52,078 bases of DNA from assembly GCA_023212725.1 (NCBI GenBank), contig JALBYF010000096.1, positions 1 to 52,078 on the forward strand, written 5' to 3'. The stretch is from Tranzscheliella williamsii. Lineage: Eukaryota > Basidiomycota > Ustilaginomycetes > Ustilaginales > Ustilaginaceae. Position numbers and translations under genes: made by a program. Positions 1-9,480 of the stretch are shown one piece after another. The notes below the pieces were generated by a model. The model searched no databases. It saw nothing but the letters and a program-made list of their open reading frames with translations, and was not told the origin of the DNA. How positions within the stretch are numbered: position 1 is the first letter of the stretch; each line of letters begins with the position of its first letter.

Positions 1-412
1 ATAGAGCATACTCTGTCTGGGGACCGTCACTGTATTTAAGCATGACCTTTCCGTAATGAGAATCAATTTACCGGGATAGGATGCTAATGGAGCAAGACGA
101 TGCATGTATGTTGAGTTTAATAATGTCTAGCCCGCCATATGCTAAGATCTGGCAAAGCTCGCGTGGAGATGCACGAGAGGCGAGAGCAACAATTTCACAG
201 TCACTTGTGAATCTGAGAATGTAACACCCAACACGCCAGCTCATTCGAGATTCAAAGGTCTCCCGTGCATTGACCTGAAGCACAACGATCAGAAACGCTA
301 AGGTGTCGACAGACCACCATCCGTGCCGCTCTGAGCCTGAGCGCGCTTTGCTGCCATCTCATCGTTCTCGCTCGTGTGCTTCTCAGAAGATCGAGGGGCG
401 CTGGGGTGGGGA
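1..412. other. Left edge, no gene recognised
   Basis: Only short overlapping reading frames are present, with no recognisable domain. The stretch just before 413 is presumably the promoter and leader of the EI24-like gene. I see no tRNA and no clear repeat. Confidence 0.5.
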
Positions 413-1990
413 ATGCTTGGCTACCCCGCGACGACCAAGGCGAACGGCTATACGCACCGCCAGCGCGCCTATTCGGCTGCCTCGCTGGATCTCGACATCG
501 AAGGCGGAGCAAGCCTGGATGAGGAGTACGACACCGGTCTCCCTTGGCCGCTAGCAAGCACCACGGCGCCCGCAGCGTGGAGCGCCAAAGGCCCCGCAGA
601 ACATATACCGCGCCTTTCGGTGGTACACAGCGCCAAACACCATCTGCAGTGGGCTCGGTCTGGGTGGTGGGATGGCAACCGGTGGACGGATGCCTTGAAT
701 CTGATCTTCAGCTCCCCAGACATCCGCAACGGTGTCTTCAAAGGGCTGCTCCTCAGTGGCACCATCACCGCTGTGGTCTTCTTCTCTGAGCTTGCCTTCT
801 TTCCCCACACCCTCTTCCAGCGGCCCGACCAGCAAGCTCACGACGTTGGCGCTACAGGCGGTGGCGTCATAGGCTCTCTCGGCAATGTATTTTGGCTCTA
901 CCCCATCATAGGTGGAAGCTACATGCTGGCCTCCTCTTGGACCGCCAACGTCGCTCAGGCGGCCTACCAACTGCACCACGGACATGCAAAGCATCTCAGC
1001 GGGTCCAATTTCACACTCGCCTCGAATGTCTGGCGGCGCATGGTCCAGGAAAGCTATCGCATCGTTTTGATTCTCAACTACACTGCTTTGTACCTCCTGC
1101 TGGGGCAGCTTCCATACTGTGGCCGCACACTTTCATTCCTCTTCATGTCTTTGGTGGACGGCTACTACTGCTTCGAGCAGGTCTGGATCTCCCGAGGCTG
1201 GTCTCTGGAGAGGCGTATGAGGTACTGCGAGGAGCGGTGGTCCTACTTTATCGCCTTCGGCCTTCCCTCCACCGCGGTCTCCTTCTTCCACCCAAGCGGT
1301 CTTCTCAATTTAATGCTATTTATGCTGGTCTTCCCCTTCTGCTCCGTGCTGGCGATGCTGGCCAACCCACAGCCTAGGATATCAGCATCAGGTTCTGCTG
1401 CTGCGCTGGACTCTGGCTTTGGGAGAGTTCCGGCCGGATCTGGGACGAGCGGCCCACTCAGTCCACTGCTGCCATCAAGACTTCCTGTTTTCTGGCCGAC
1501 GGTCAAGCTGCACAAACTCCTCTTAAGAATCCTGCCGAAGCTAGACGGCATGATTCACGGTGCATCTTTTGCAACATACGAGCGTGCATCCAATGCGTTC
1601 GGAAATAGCAACGGACAAGACGGCGCGGGCGGATTCATAGTGAATGGCGGCTTTGGTGGCTTCGGAACAGGCGGGAAAAGGGCCGCCGAGATGGTGGGCG
1701 GCATCTTCGCAGGTGGGCAGAACAACTTCAACGTTGGAAGGGCTTCGCCAGCTCAGTGGGGTGCCACCCAGCCCGCATCAGGGCACGGCCTTGCTGGTAC
1801 AGCGCCGCAATATGGCTCAGAAGGACTTCAACATATGAACTCGGGCGAATACTCGTCAATGGGGACCTTCGCAAACACCAACCACAATATCCATTCCAGG
1901 GGTCCGGTGGGCGCTGTTGCGGCGCAAAAGCAGCCCACCCTCAGCCCGCCGCCAAAGGGGCCGGCCGCGCGTCATAAAAAGGCAGACTAG
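413..1990 (+). CDS. EI24-like (etoposide-induced 2.4) multi-pass membrane protein
   Basis: Predicted protein of 525 residues from the first ATG of a frame that is open slightly further upstream only through GTG. After about 100 polar residues, the segment from about residue 105 to 325 holds roughly six hydrophobic helices. It carries the EI24 family pattern: GVFKGLLLSG at the start, a WLYPIIGGSYML stretch, a CGRTLSFLFMSLVDGYYCFE-like block, and a last helix ending in FPFCSVLAMLANP. The family acts in the endoplasmic reticulum membrane and is linked to autophagy and growth control in animals; the fungal role is not established. The C-terminal 200 residues are low complexity, rich in Gly, Asn, Ser and Pro, and probably disordered. 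Single exon. The family call is from recognition of the core; the tail gives no functional hint. Confidence 0.8.
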   Translation: MLGYPATTKANGYTHRQRAYSAASLDLDIEGGASLDEEYDTGLPWPLASTTAPAAWSAKGPAEHIPRLSVVHSAKHHLQWARSGWWDGNRWTDALNLIFSSPDIRNGVFKGLLLSGTITAVVFFSELAFFPHTLFQRPDQQAHDVGATGGGVIGSLGNVFWLYPIIGGSYMLASSWTANVAQAAYQLHHGHAKHLSGSNFTLASNVWRRMVQESYRIVLILNYTALYLLLGQLPYCGRTLSFLFMSLVDGYYCFEQVWISRGWSLERRMRYCEERWSYFIAFGLPSTAVSFFHPSGLLNLMLFMLVFPFCSVLAMLANPQPRISASGSAAALDSGFGRVPAGSGTSGPLSPLLPSRLPVFWPTVKLHKLLLRILPKLDGMIHGASFATYERASNAFGNSNGQDGAGGFIVNGGFGGFGTGGKRAAEMVGGIFAGGQNNFNVGRASPAQWGATQPASGHGLAGTAPQYGSEGLQHMNSGEYSSMGTFANTNHNIHSRGPVGAVAAQKQPTLSPPPKGPAARHKKAD

Positions 1991-2391
1991 ATCCGCCGAT
2001 GGTCTATTGTATAATCCTCATCGGGCACGCCAATGCAGCTTGCAAGCCTTGTGGTCAAGGGCGCTGAACGCCAAATACACAACCCACCTGCTGTGGCGCG
2101 TTGTTTGCGGCTGCTTGTGGCTGCGTGCATGGTCCGTTGTCAGATGAAACGGGGATCCGGGTTGCACGCAATGGGGTGGTGGGGGCGTCGGCTACGCTCA
2201 AACGCGAGTTACCTATGGCTGTCCAACCTTACCAAGAACAGCGACCGTGCTGCCCACGCTTCATAAGGAAACTGCCGCGAACCACAAACTGTTAGTGACG
2301 AGGCTGGATCCGTGCGGTGCTGGAAAGTGATATAAGCGCGGCCTCGGCGACGCAGCGAGCGGCCCTGTATACGGAGTCATCGAGAGACGAA
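1991..2391. other. Intergenic, about 400 bp
   Basis: Between two genes on the same strand. No RNA gene or clear repeat was seen. It must hold the terminator of the EI24-like gene and the promoter of the secreted-protein gene. Confidence 0.5.
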
Positions 2392-3414
2392 ATGCTTGCA
2401 CGCTATTGGAAGCAGGTACTTGCGGGCCTGGCGCTCGTGGGCGTGTCGGGCGGAGTTGCGCAGAACCAGCGCACCGCCGATCCTCTTGCCAAGCGGGAAG
2501 TGGGCGATGAGTGCTTTCACAACTACGCTACGGATCCGCAGGACTGCCCCGTCGTCGAGCTTGCCTTCTTCAAGGACACCAACTGTCTCGAGCCGCAGAA
2601 GCCGCCGCCTCGCCGAGGCGGGTTGCAGCGTGACAATGCCCAGCTGCTGTTCGACGGCGCGGTGGCCCTCCCACCACCCACCGGGTTCGCAGCGGTACGT
2701 GTGCTCGCAGCAGCCAAAGGCATAGGCATCGGCTTCGCCGTCGCAGAGGAGGCAGACACGGTGGTGCAGAACATGGCCTACATGTCCGCTAGCGCCACGC
2801 TGAGCGCGTCCCGATCGAAAGCTTGCATCACCTTCCCCAACCTTGACACGTCCAGGGTGGGTATCTGGACGGTCAGAGCTGAAGATGTGTTCAACCAGCA
2901 CGGCTACGTCTGGAACGAAGATAATATTCCCACCACGCAGAGCGCCGCTTCGTGTAACAAGAGGAAGAGGGCGACGACAGGGGGAAACACCGAACAAGTC
3001 TGCCTGCAAGGCGCATCGTGGGGCTTTGGCGGTGTCTTGCTGCTCTACAGCAGCGATGACTGCACGATGCGCCCCGGGCAGCCAGGTTCTGTCAAGCGCC
3101 AAGTGTACAGCACGCTCACATGCACGCCCCTGAACACGACCAGCTTCCAGTCGTTCAAGTCTGTCCTACCTCTGGGTGACATGGTCGATGTTAACTTCAG
3201 CCCGGTATACTACGATTTCGGCAAGGACGACTACCATGCTTGTTCGCACAGTGGAATCCTGACCAAACCGTTCAAGCATGGAGCGTGCCAGAAGGTAGAT
3301 AACCAAGGCACCTACGTTGGCATCTACGGCAACGACGACCAGTACCCTCAGCGTGGGCCTGCACCTGGCGACAAGGTCCTGCTAAAGGGCCGTGCACCTG
3401 CGCATAAGCCCTGA
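2392..3414 (+). CDS. Secreted protein of unknown function, Kex2-type processing site
   Basis: Predicted protein of 340 residues from the ATG at 2392; the open frame upstream reaches only a GTG. Residues 1 to about 24 form a classical signal peptide (KQVLAGLALVGVSGGVAQ). A dibasic LAKR site follows near residue 35, suggesting propeptide removal by a Kex2-like protease. The mature part has about ten Cys residues scattered along it, spaced as for disulfides, plus a second dibasic region (NKRKRA) in the middle. I recognise no enzymatic domain. Secreted orphans of this kind are common in smut fungi and some are effectors, but nothing here proves that role. It lies alone between the EI24-like gene and the O-methyltransferase. 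Confident it is a gene; function unknown. Confidence 0.75.
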   Translation: MLARYWKQVLAGLALVGVSGGVAQNQRTADPLAKREVGDECFHNYATDPQDCPVVELAFFKDTNCLEPQKPPPRRGGLQRDNAQLLFDGAVALPPPTGFAAVRVLAAAKGIGIGFAVAEEADTVVQNMAYMSASATLSASRSKACITFPNLDTSRVGIWTVRAEDVFNQHGYVWNEDNIPTTQSAASCNKRKRATTGGNTEQVCLQGASWGFGGVLLLYSSDDCTMRPGQPGSVKRQVYSTLTCTPLNTTSFQSFKSVLPLGDMVDVNFSPVYYDFGKDDYHACSHSGILTKPFKHGACQKVDNQGTYVGIYGNDDQYPQRGPAPGDKVLLKGRAPAHKP

Positions 3415-4015
3415 GAGGCACGAACCATGCACCAGATCGTCGTGAAGCTGGTCTTCTGTATCCCTACCCCGCCTTTCCCTAAGCTAGATGCGCCTTTTAG
3501 TTACAATGATGGTGTTAAGCGGTATTCCTCTGCGAGCGAGACGGTCAAAGGTATAAATGGCACGGCAGTATCAACTTGGCGTGAGGCATTGCGCTGTGCA
3601 CCTCCGCACTACGTTTCTACCGGGCTCATTTTGCGTATCGTTAACGCGCTGTCCTTTGAAACGCACATGAGTAGCGCGACCGCCGTCTACTCCCAGCTTC
3701 AGGTGCGAGCTTGCTAAGACGCGTGACGGTCTGACATGTCACAGGCGTTGTCGTGGGCCACCGGTCTCAGCTCACCGCCGGCAGCAACAGAGCCGAGTCT
3801 TGTAGAGCTCGGATATTGTTTGCACGTGCAGCCCGGCTACGATGCGCAGCTCATGACGGAAGCGTGATGGACCCGCCGGACTGCGGCTGTGTACAGCAGC
3901 GATGCCAAGGCGTCTCAACGGCAGGTCTGGAAGGCCTAGTACTGATGCGAGTGCGTCTACTACTCGAGGTCCGGCGGTCGAGCAGTCTCGAGTGGACCGG
4001 CTCGGAAGATCGGAA

Positions 4016-4061
4016 CCCCACAGCGACTCGGATATCGACCCCACAGGGACTCGGATATCGG
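4016..4061. repeat. 23-bp tandem repeat, two copies
   Basis: Two adjacent 23-bp units (4016-4038 and 4039-4061) share the core ccccacag-g-actcggatatcg and differ at only two positions. A weaker third copy seems to precede them around 3993-4015 (ggctcggaagatcgga). Located about 260-300 bp upstream of the O-methyltransferase start. Confidence 0.85.
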
Positions 4062-4120
4062 CCCGACATTGCGGAAAGGGGTCATAGCGTAGCCATGTAG
4101 GACGGCAAACTCCGTCTGAC

Positions 4121-4198
4121 CGTCAGCACGGGTCACAGAGCGTAAGCACAGATCGGGGCGTAAGCATGGACCACAGAGCGTCAGCACGGATTAGAGAC
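4121..4198. repeat. About 20-bp degenerate tandem repeat, four copies
   Basis: Four head-to-tail units start at 4121, 4141, 4159 and 4179, each opening with cgt(c/a)agca(c/t) and most carrying cacagag at the end; unit lengths are 20, 18, 20 and 20 bp. The array ends 120 bp before the O-methyltransferase ATG, in promoter or leader position. A role as regulator binding sites is possible but unproven. Confidence 0.85.
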
Positions 4199-4317
4199 CT
4201 CGGTTGGGTCTCAGCAGCTTTGCGGGCCCCTGTCGTTCTTCTATCGGAAGTGGGTGCAACTCTGCTTCTGCTCCTATAACATCACCATCCCCGGCCTTAT
4301 AGCTGGATCCACGTAGC

Positions 4318-5712
4318 ATGACGCAAGCCACTATGAACAGCCGTCTCTCAGAGTTCCAGGCTCTAAAGGCCTTGATCCATTCGCACCTGGACAAGTACGC
4401 TGAGCTGTTGAAGGCGGAGGACGTCGAAGAGCCGTTTGTGAACGAGCGCCGCATGCATCCCAAGCTGGACCAGCCCGACTTTCTCGTCAGCAAAGAACTT
4501 TACAGCACTTCAAACAACCTGGTCGCCGCGCTGGACATGATGTCGGCGCTGGTGCAGCTGCCGAGCGAGAGGCTGATGTGCGATTCGTTCGCAGTTCACC
4601 GCGCGACCGCGCTGCAGCTCGCGTGCAGCCTAAACCTGCCGGATGTGATCGAGGAGCTGGCTGGTAGGTCAGGGGAGCCCGTGTCCATAGACCAGATCGG
4701 CGACAAGACGGGCGTGCATCCCAAGCGGCTGCTCAAGGTGCTCCGCCCGCTGGCGAACACGCACATCTTCCAAGAAGTGACCGAGGACCACTTTGTCAAC
4801 AATCGTGCCTCCCTGCATCTCCTCAACGATTGCGACGTCAAGGCGTTTGTCGAATACCACTCGTGGGTGTCGCCCAAAGTGGCGCCGCATGTGCCTGACG
4901 TCTGGACCGATCCCAAGCTCCAGGACAGCTTCAAGCCCACCGATGCCGCCTGCATGCACGCGTTCGGTGTTCAAGGGCAGTTGCCGTCTTGGTTCGAATA
5001 CTTCACAGAGAAGGCTCCGGAAAGAGGAGAGCAGTTTGGCGTCGCCATGCAGGCCTACAGCCGCGGCGCCGTCTCTGGTGTGCTACTGGACTATCCGTGG
5101 TGGGAACTCGCCGAGGGGACGACCTGTGTAGACGTGGGAGGTGGCATCGGGCCGGTCCTGATGCCGCTGCTCCAGAAATACGGTCACTTGAATGGCGTTG
5201 TGCAGGACATGCCTGAGGTCGTTACCGCCGCCAAGAAGAATTTCAAAGACAAGATGCCAGATGCCGTTTCCAGCGGGCGGGTGCAGTTCGACAGTATCGA
5301 CTTTTTCAAAGAGCAGCCTAGAGGGGGTGCCAACATGGTCTACATGATGCGCAGTATCATGCACGATTGGGCTGATCCGCTCGCGGTCGAAATCTTGAAG
5401 AACATCCAGGTAAAGATGGAAAAGGACTCGAAGCTTATCATTATGGATCTATTGCTGCAACCAGCGATCAACGCAAAGAATGGCGACGACTCGGTTGAGA
5501 ACATCGACGACGTTCCCTACCCATTATACCGATCAGGCGGTCTGCCGGGCGACTTTATGCAAAAGGTAGACCAACACATGATGGCCAGCCTGAACGCTGC
5601 AGAGCGAACACCATCGCAGTTCAAAAAGCTCGTCGAACAAGCGGGCCTGAAAGTCGAGAAGATGATCCAGCCCCGCTCGCGTCACGGCATGATCGTCGCC
5701 GTTCTGGCCTGA
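4318..5712 (+). CDS. SAM-dependent O-methyltransferase (COMT-like, Methyltransf_2)
   Basis: Predicted protein of 464 residues, single exon. It should transfer a methyl group from S-adenosylmethionine to a hydroxyl of a small, probably aromatic, molecule. The N-terminal half (about residues 75-190) has the winged-helix dimerisation fold of this family, including the pattern IDQIGDKTGVHPKRLLKVLRP. The Rossmann part starts with the SAM-binding motif VDVGGGIG at residues 271-278, followed by VVQDMPEVV, which usually binds the ribose. The MHDWAD motif places the expected catalytic base at His349, and a late ERTPSQFKKLVEQAGL segment matches the family end. Length fits fungal members. The substrate cannot be read from the sequence. 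No polyketide synthase or other biosynthetic partner lies next to it. Repeat arrays sit directly upstream. Confidence 0.88.
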   Translation: MTQATMNSRLSEFQALKALIHSHLDKYAELLKAEDVEEPFVNERRMHPKLDQPDFLVSKELYSTSNNLVAALDMMSALVQLPSERLMCDSFAVHRATALQLACSLNLPDVIEELAGRSGEPVSIDQIGDKTGVHPKRLLKVLRPLANTHIFQEVTEDHFVNNRASLHLLNDCDVKAFVEYHSWVSPKVAPHVPDVWTDPKLQDSFKPTDAACMHAFGVQGQLPSWFEYFTEKAPERGEQFGVAMQAYSRGAVSGVLLDYPWWELAEGTTCVDVGGGIGPVLMPLLQKYGHLNGVVQDMPEVVTAAKKNFKDKMPDAVSSGRVQFDSIDFFKEQPRGGANMVYMMRSIMHDWADPLAVEILKNIQVKMEKDSKLIIMDLLLQPAINAKNGDDSVENIDDVPYPLYRSGGLPGDFMQKVDQHMMASLNAAERTPSQFKKLVEQAGLKVEKMIQPRSRHGMIVAVLA

Positions 5713-6651
5713 GCAGGTTCCTCATGCGAGCAAGCATAGACCACTCGGCGAACACACTGGGCCGATTGCACGTTGCCATGTAAATTCAGCGCCGAGATAG
5801 ACCTGATCCCTTGATATGCTCCCAGTCATCATCAAAAGAGTGCTTGTTCGTGGTGATTGCTCCGACGATACTCGAGGTTGCGGGAGCGTAGAGAAGCGTA
5901 GAGAGGCATGGTCGGGGTGAGGAAAGCGCAGTCTTGTTAGAGCGGATGGGTGACAGACTGCGGTTTGTGGCCGCGGACTTGGAATTGATACAATCAGATC
6001 TCCATCTGAATGGCGTGATTAAAGCCGCACTCGAACTGGCGCTAGCGTAATTGAGCTATCGATTCAAGTGGTAACTTGTATCGCTTGCTTTTGTGCAGTC
6101 GACCCTGAACAGTGACGCTCATTCGCGCGTCCTTCCTCACACCATACTGTTCCATCGGCTATAACGCCGAGACGAATTTCGCATAACGTAAGGCGTGCGT
6201 GCGTCGATAGAGCGTTAGCGTGAGTTTAAGGGAGCAATAGGGTTCGGAGCTCCTTCATCCAAAAACGACTATGCCGCGTCGCAAGCATCCGATATCTTTT
6301 GATGTAGGCAGCGGAAGGAACATTTCACTAAGAAGGCTCAGCAGAAGGAACAGTTCATTAAGAAGGCTTAGCAGACGCAAATTAATTCCAGGGCGAGCAG
6401 TGGAGGTTCAACGTCTTAATTTCTTCTCGGATCTTGCTGGTGCTGCTAAATTGGTCCTGCTTGAGTAAGATTCAATTTTCGCAGATCCGCGTTCGGTGGA
6501 TTCTTGAATGCCGCCTCCGACGGTAACCAGCATGAACTTGATGCCCTTCTTATTCCAAGCTTCGTGCCTCTGAGCCGGCCCCTACCATCACATCGTCCAC
6601 ATACCTACCCGCTTGCGCTCTTCTCCCTTTTGCTACCGGTTTTTCCTGCAA
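5713..6651. other. Intergenic, about 940 bp
   Basis: No gene recognised. A 65-codon frame at 6271-6468 is mostly the translation of the 30-bp tandem repeat at 6311-6370 and is probably not a gene. The last 100 bp are pyrimidine-rich, as expected for a leader of the downstream ALO1 gene. Confidence 0.5.
6311..6370. repeat. 30-bp tandem repeat, two copies
   Basis: Units 6311-6340 and 6341-6370 share gc(g/a)gaaggaaca followed by ttca(c/t)taagaaggct(c/t)a; a third copy breaks off after gcaga at 6371. In one frame the repeat would encode repeated SLRRLSRR, but no start context or family supports a gene. Confidence 0.8.
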
Positions 6652-8715
6652 ATGGTGTCGATGGTGGCGCCACCCGCCACCGCTGGAAATTTCAGCGACG
6701 TCGAGAAAGCAGCGCACATCGATACTTCTGTGCTGCAAAGGCCAAGCGCAGAGTTAGAAGAGCTGATCCGGTCGGTCGTTGTGCCTGCCAACTCGCCCAA
6801 AGCTGTTTTCACGAACTGGGGCAAGTCCTTCGTCAGCAGACCGGCTCGTGTCTTCGCTCCTACCACTGCTACGCAATGTGCCATTGTTGTGGAGCTTGCT
6901 AGACGCGGTGGCGTTCAGCTACGCCCTATCGGCCGTGCTCATAGTCCTAGCGACCTTCCCTTCACCAGAGGATGGGCAATGCGCATGGAAGGTCTTAAAG
7001 GCATCGTTTCCATCGACCCTGAGAGGCCTGCCATCACAGCACTGGGCGGCACCTATATCTCGGACCTGCACGAGGCACTCGATACAGCAAGTCCGCGTCT
7101 GGCCATGTGCAATGTTGGCTCCATTTCCGAGCAGACTGTAGCAGGTCTTGTCTCGACGGCCACCCACGGAACTGGAAGCCTTTTCCCTGTGGTTTCCAGC
7201 TACGTGGACCAGATGACCATCCTGGTTCCGCTTCGCTCTGGAACCCAGCTTGTCACCTGCAGCCGGCAACAGCATACCGAATTGTTCAATGCTTCTCTGT
7301 GCGGCCTGGGTGCGACCGGTCTTATCGTCACAGTGACGCTGCGCGTCCAGACCGCCTTCCATCTCAAGCAATACTCGGAAGAGGTACCTTTCGATCAGCT
7401 CTTTGGCGCCAAGACGGGATATCCAGCGCTGGCGTCGGGCAGCAACCCTCGGTCTGACGCATCTCTAGGCGTTTTGCTCAGCCAGAACAAACGCTTGCCA
7501 CCACCTCTGCAGCACTACAAACCTGCGTATCGATCGGCTCACGAATCGGAAATCCACCCGGTCGCTCCTTCTGCCAACGCTCGTGCCGATGAACTCTCGC
7601 GATCGGATCCAGAAGACGATGAGGAGACCAGGAGGGCGCAGGCCATCTTGGAAAGCGCGGTTGCATCGGCGCAGCATGTCCGCTTGTTGTGGTTCCCGCA
7701 GGTTCGCATGGTCACCATGCTTCGAGCTAACCGTACCACCGAAGATGCCTCGCCACCTCCGGGCGTAGCTAGTCGCGTCAAGGCTGCTCTTCTGGGCCGT
7801 CGCCTCACCGAATTCCTGCTTTATGCCTCTCGCTTCCACCCCACCTGGACGCCTGCCGCCGTGAAATGGATCCATTACCTTTCGCATCCACCCTACCCTT
7901 CAGGCCCTTCTACATCTCGGTCAGAACCGCTGCAGATTTCTGCTGCCACCGAATCGAGTGCTGCGCCACCCGCTGCGGAAGCATCCATCCGCGGTAACGG
8001 CGACGGTTCGAGTCAAAATCAACAGGACGAGATTCTGTCGAGCTTGCCTGCGGGCAGTAGTATCGGGTCGACGACGGAGGATGTTTCGTCCGGGGTCAGT
8101 CTACCGACAAGCGTACCTGCAGGCCACTTTCAAGCTTTCCCACGCGATGTGCCTGCACCGCGACCGCTATCGCCGCGGAATCCGGTCAGCTCAGCGGTCG
8201 GCCGTTCGGACGAGATTTTCAACATGGACTGCCTCTTCCAACAGTATACCGACGAATGGGCCATCCCTTTCAGCCGTGCGGCCGCGGCTATCCGCGCGAT
8301 GCGTGATTGGCTCGAGGCAGAGGAGTCCATGGCGGGCGGTGAAAGGATCCACTTCCCCGTCGAGATCCGCTTTACCGATGCCGATGGCATCTGGCTGAGC
8401 CACGCACAGGGCCGCAAGACGTGCTACATTGGCATTGTTCAGTACCGACCGTACAACAAGCCGGTGCGCTACCGGCAGCTCTTCGCCAAATTCGAGGCGC
8501 TGATGCGGCATTACGCCGGACGGCCGCACTGGGCGAAAGCTCACTCCTGCTCGCCAGCGGAGCTCGCACAGCTCTATCCCCACTGGACCGACTTCCTCGA
8601 GACGAGGGAGAGGTACGATCCGGACCAAGTCTTTGTCAATCCCTACATCGAGCGCCATCTGCTGGGCAAGATTGGCGAACATGTCGACTCGAGAGTCTTC
8701 AAAAGCCGGCTGTGA
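6652..8715 (+). CDS. ALO1: D-arabinono-1,4-lactone oxidase
   Basis: Predicted protein of 687 residues from ATG 6652 (another Met follows three codons later). It oxidises D-arabinono-1,4-lactone to dehydro-D-arabinono-1,4-lactone, the last step of D-erythroascorbate synthesis, on the mitochondrial membrane. The N-terminal FAD-binding PCMH domain (about residues 45-225) shows the GRAHSPSD box, where His97 corresponds to the residue that carries covalent FAD in yeast ALO1, then GGTYISDLHEAL and ATHGTG. The C-terminal ALO domain returns at about residue 525 (DEIFNMDCLFQQYTDEW) and ends with the conserved HWAKAH near residue 625 and RYDPDQVFVNPYI. Between them lies an insert of about 200 residues, rich in Ser, Pro and Ala, absent from the yeast enzyme (526 residues). 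Single exon. The identification is firm; whether the insert is partly an unspliced intron was checked only by eye, and the frame stays open. Confidence 0.92.
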   Translation: MVSMVAPPATAGNFSDVEKAAHIDTSVLQRPSAELEELIRSVVVPANSPKAVFTNWGKSFVSRPARVFAPTTATQCAIVVELARRGGVQLRPIGRAHSPSDLPFTRGWAMRMEGLKGIVSIDPERPAITALGGTYISDLHEALDTASPRLAMCNVGSISEQTVAGLVSTATHGTGSLFPVVSSYVDQMTILVPLRSGTQLVTCSRQQHTELFNASLCGLGATGLIVTVTLRVQTAFHLKQYSEEVPFDQLFGAKTGYPALASGSNPRSDASLGVLLSQNKRLPPPLQHYKPAYRSAHESEIHPVAPSANARADELSRSDPEDDEETRRAQAILESAVASAQHVRLLWFPQVRMVTMLRANRTTEDASPPPGVASRVKAALLGRRLTEFLLYASRFHPTWTPAAVKWIHYLSHPPYPSGPSTSRSEPLQISAATESSAAPPAAEASIRGNGDGSSQNQQDEILSSLPAGSSIGSTTEDVSSGVSLPTSVPAGHFQAFPRDVPAPRPLSPRNPVSSAVGRSDEIFNMDCLFQQYTDEWAIPFSRAAAAIRAMRDWLEAEESMAGGERIHFPVEIRFTDADGIWLSHAQGRKTCYIGIVQYRPYNKPVRYRQLFAKFEALMRHYAGRPHWAKAHSCSPAELAQLYPHWTDFLETRERYDPDQVFVNPYIERHLLGKIGEHVDSRVFKSRL

Positions 8716-9480
8716 AGGCCGGCTATGCTAGAGATACCCGCCCCGCACTTAGCATCGTGATCGTTCCATGGCTTTCTCCTATCTCGGTTGTACTAGAATA
8801 TCCATCATAGACATGACATTGTGCCCGCCGGTCGGCACTGCTCGCTGCTCGGATGGAAGCTTGTGCCACGGCGTGGTAAAGCGAGTAAGCTTGTTTCGGA
8901 GGCTATGCTCGTTTCGGACGGGGTGCTGACTGAATTGTTAGAGTGCAGGCTCGGACCGACGGCTTTTTGGCAGCTACGTAATGGCATCGTCGGTTAAGCA
9001 CGCTAGAAAGGTGTTTCCGAAATGCTGACTACAAAGGGATGCTTGGCGCTACACAGCCTCTACAGCGCGACTACAGCTGAGAGCGAAGCGGCAAACTGCT
9101 CGCTTGGCAGCCGCAGCCACAGACGCAGCCGGCTTGGCTCAGCTTTTCTCCCGCATCGCTCAACACTCCCACTGCGCAGTCAACCTCCACAGCAGAGCAA
9201 GAGTGCCACCGTCCGGCTTTCGCTCACAAAAGCGGATGGTTGGCACGGCTTGCCGTTCGTTCCCAGGCCTGTCTCTTTACTACCAGCTTGTTCCGGCGAT
9301 CCCTACACAACGAAACAGTCGGCTCTGTCAACGAGGTTACGCCCCACCCTCCTTCGGACCTCTGCACGAAACCCAAGGTCGATACTTGTTCAGAGGCATC
9401 AGCTAGAAGAGTCGAACGTTTCACTTGCCCTGTTCAGTTGAGAAAGCTTAGGAGACCTGCGAGACGAGACTTGGGTGAAG
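8716..9480. other. Intergenic, about 765 bp
   Basis: No gene recognised; the frames at 9022-9441 and overlapping are short, without start context or domain. It separates ALO1 from the RCR-like gene. Confidence 0.5.

Larger units (their letters stand above)
3415..4317. other. Intergenic upstream of the O-methyltransferase, holds two repeat arrays
   Basis: About 900 bp without a credible gene; a 96-codon frame at 3427-3717 has no recognisable content. The 3' part contains the two short tandem arrays listed separately (4016-4061 and 4121-4198). It is the presumed promoter of the O-methyltransferase. Confidence 0.55.

Noticed and set aside
6271..6468. 65-codon frame with repeated SLRRLSRR
   Set aside because: Mostly the translation of a 30-bp tandem repeat; no start context, no family.
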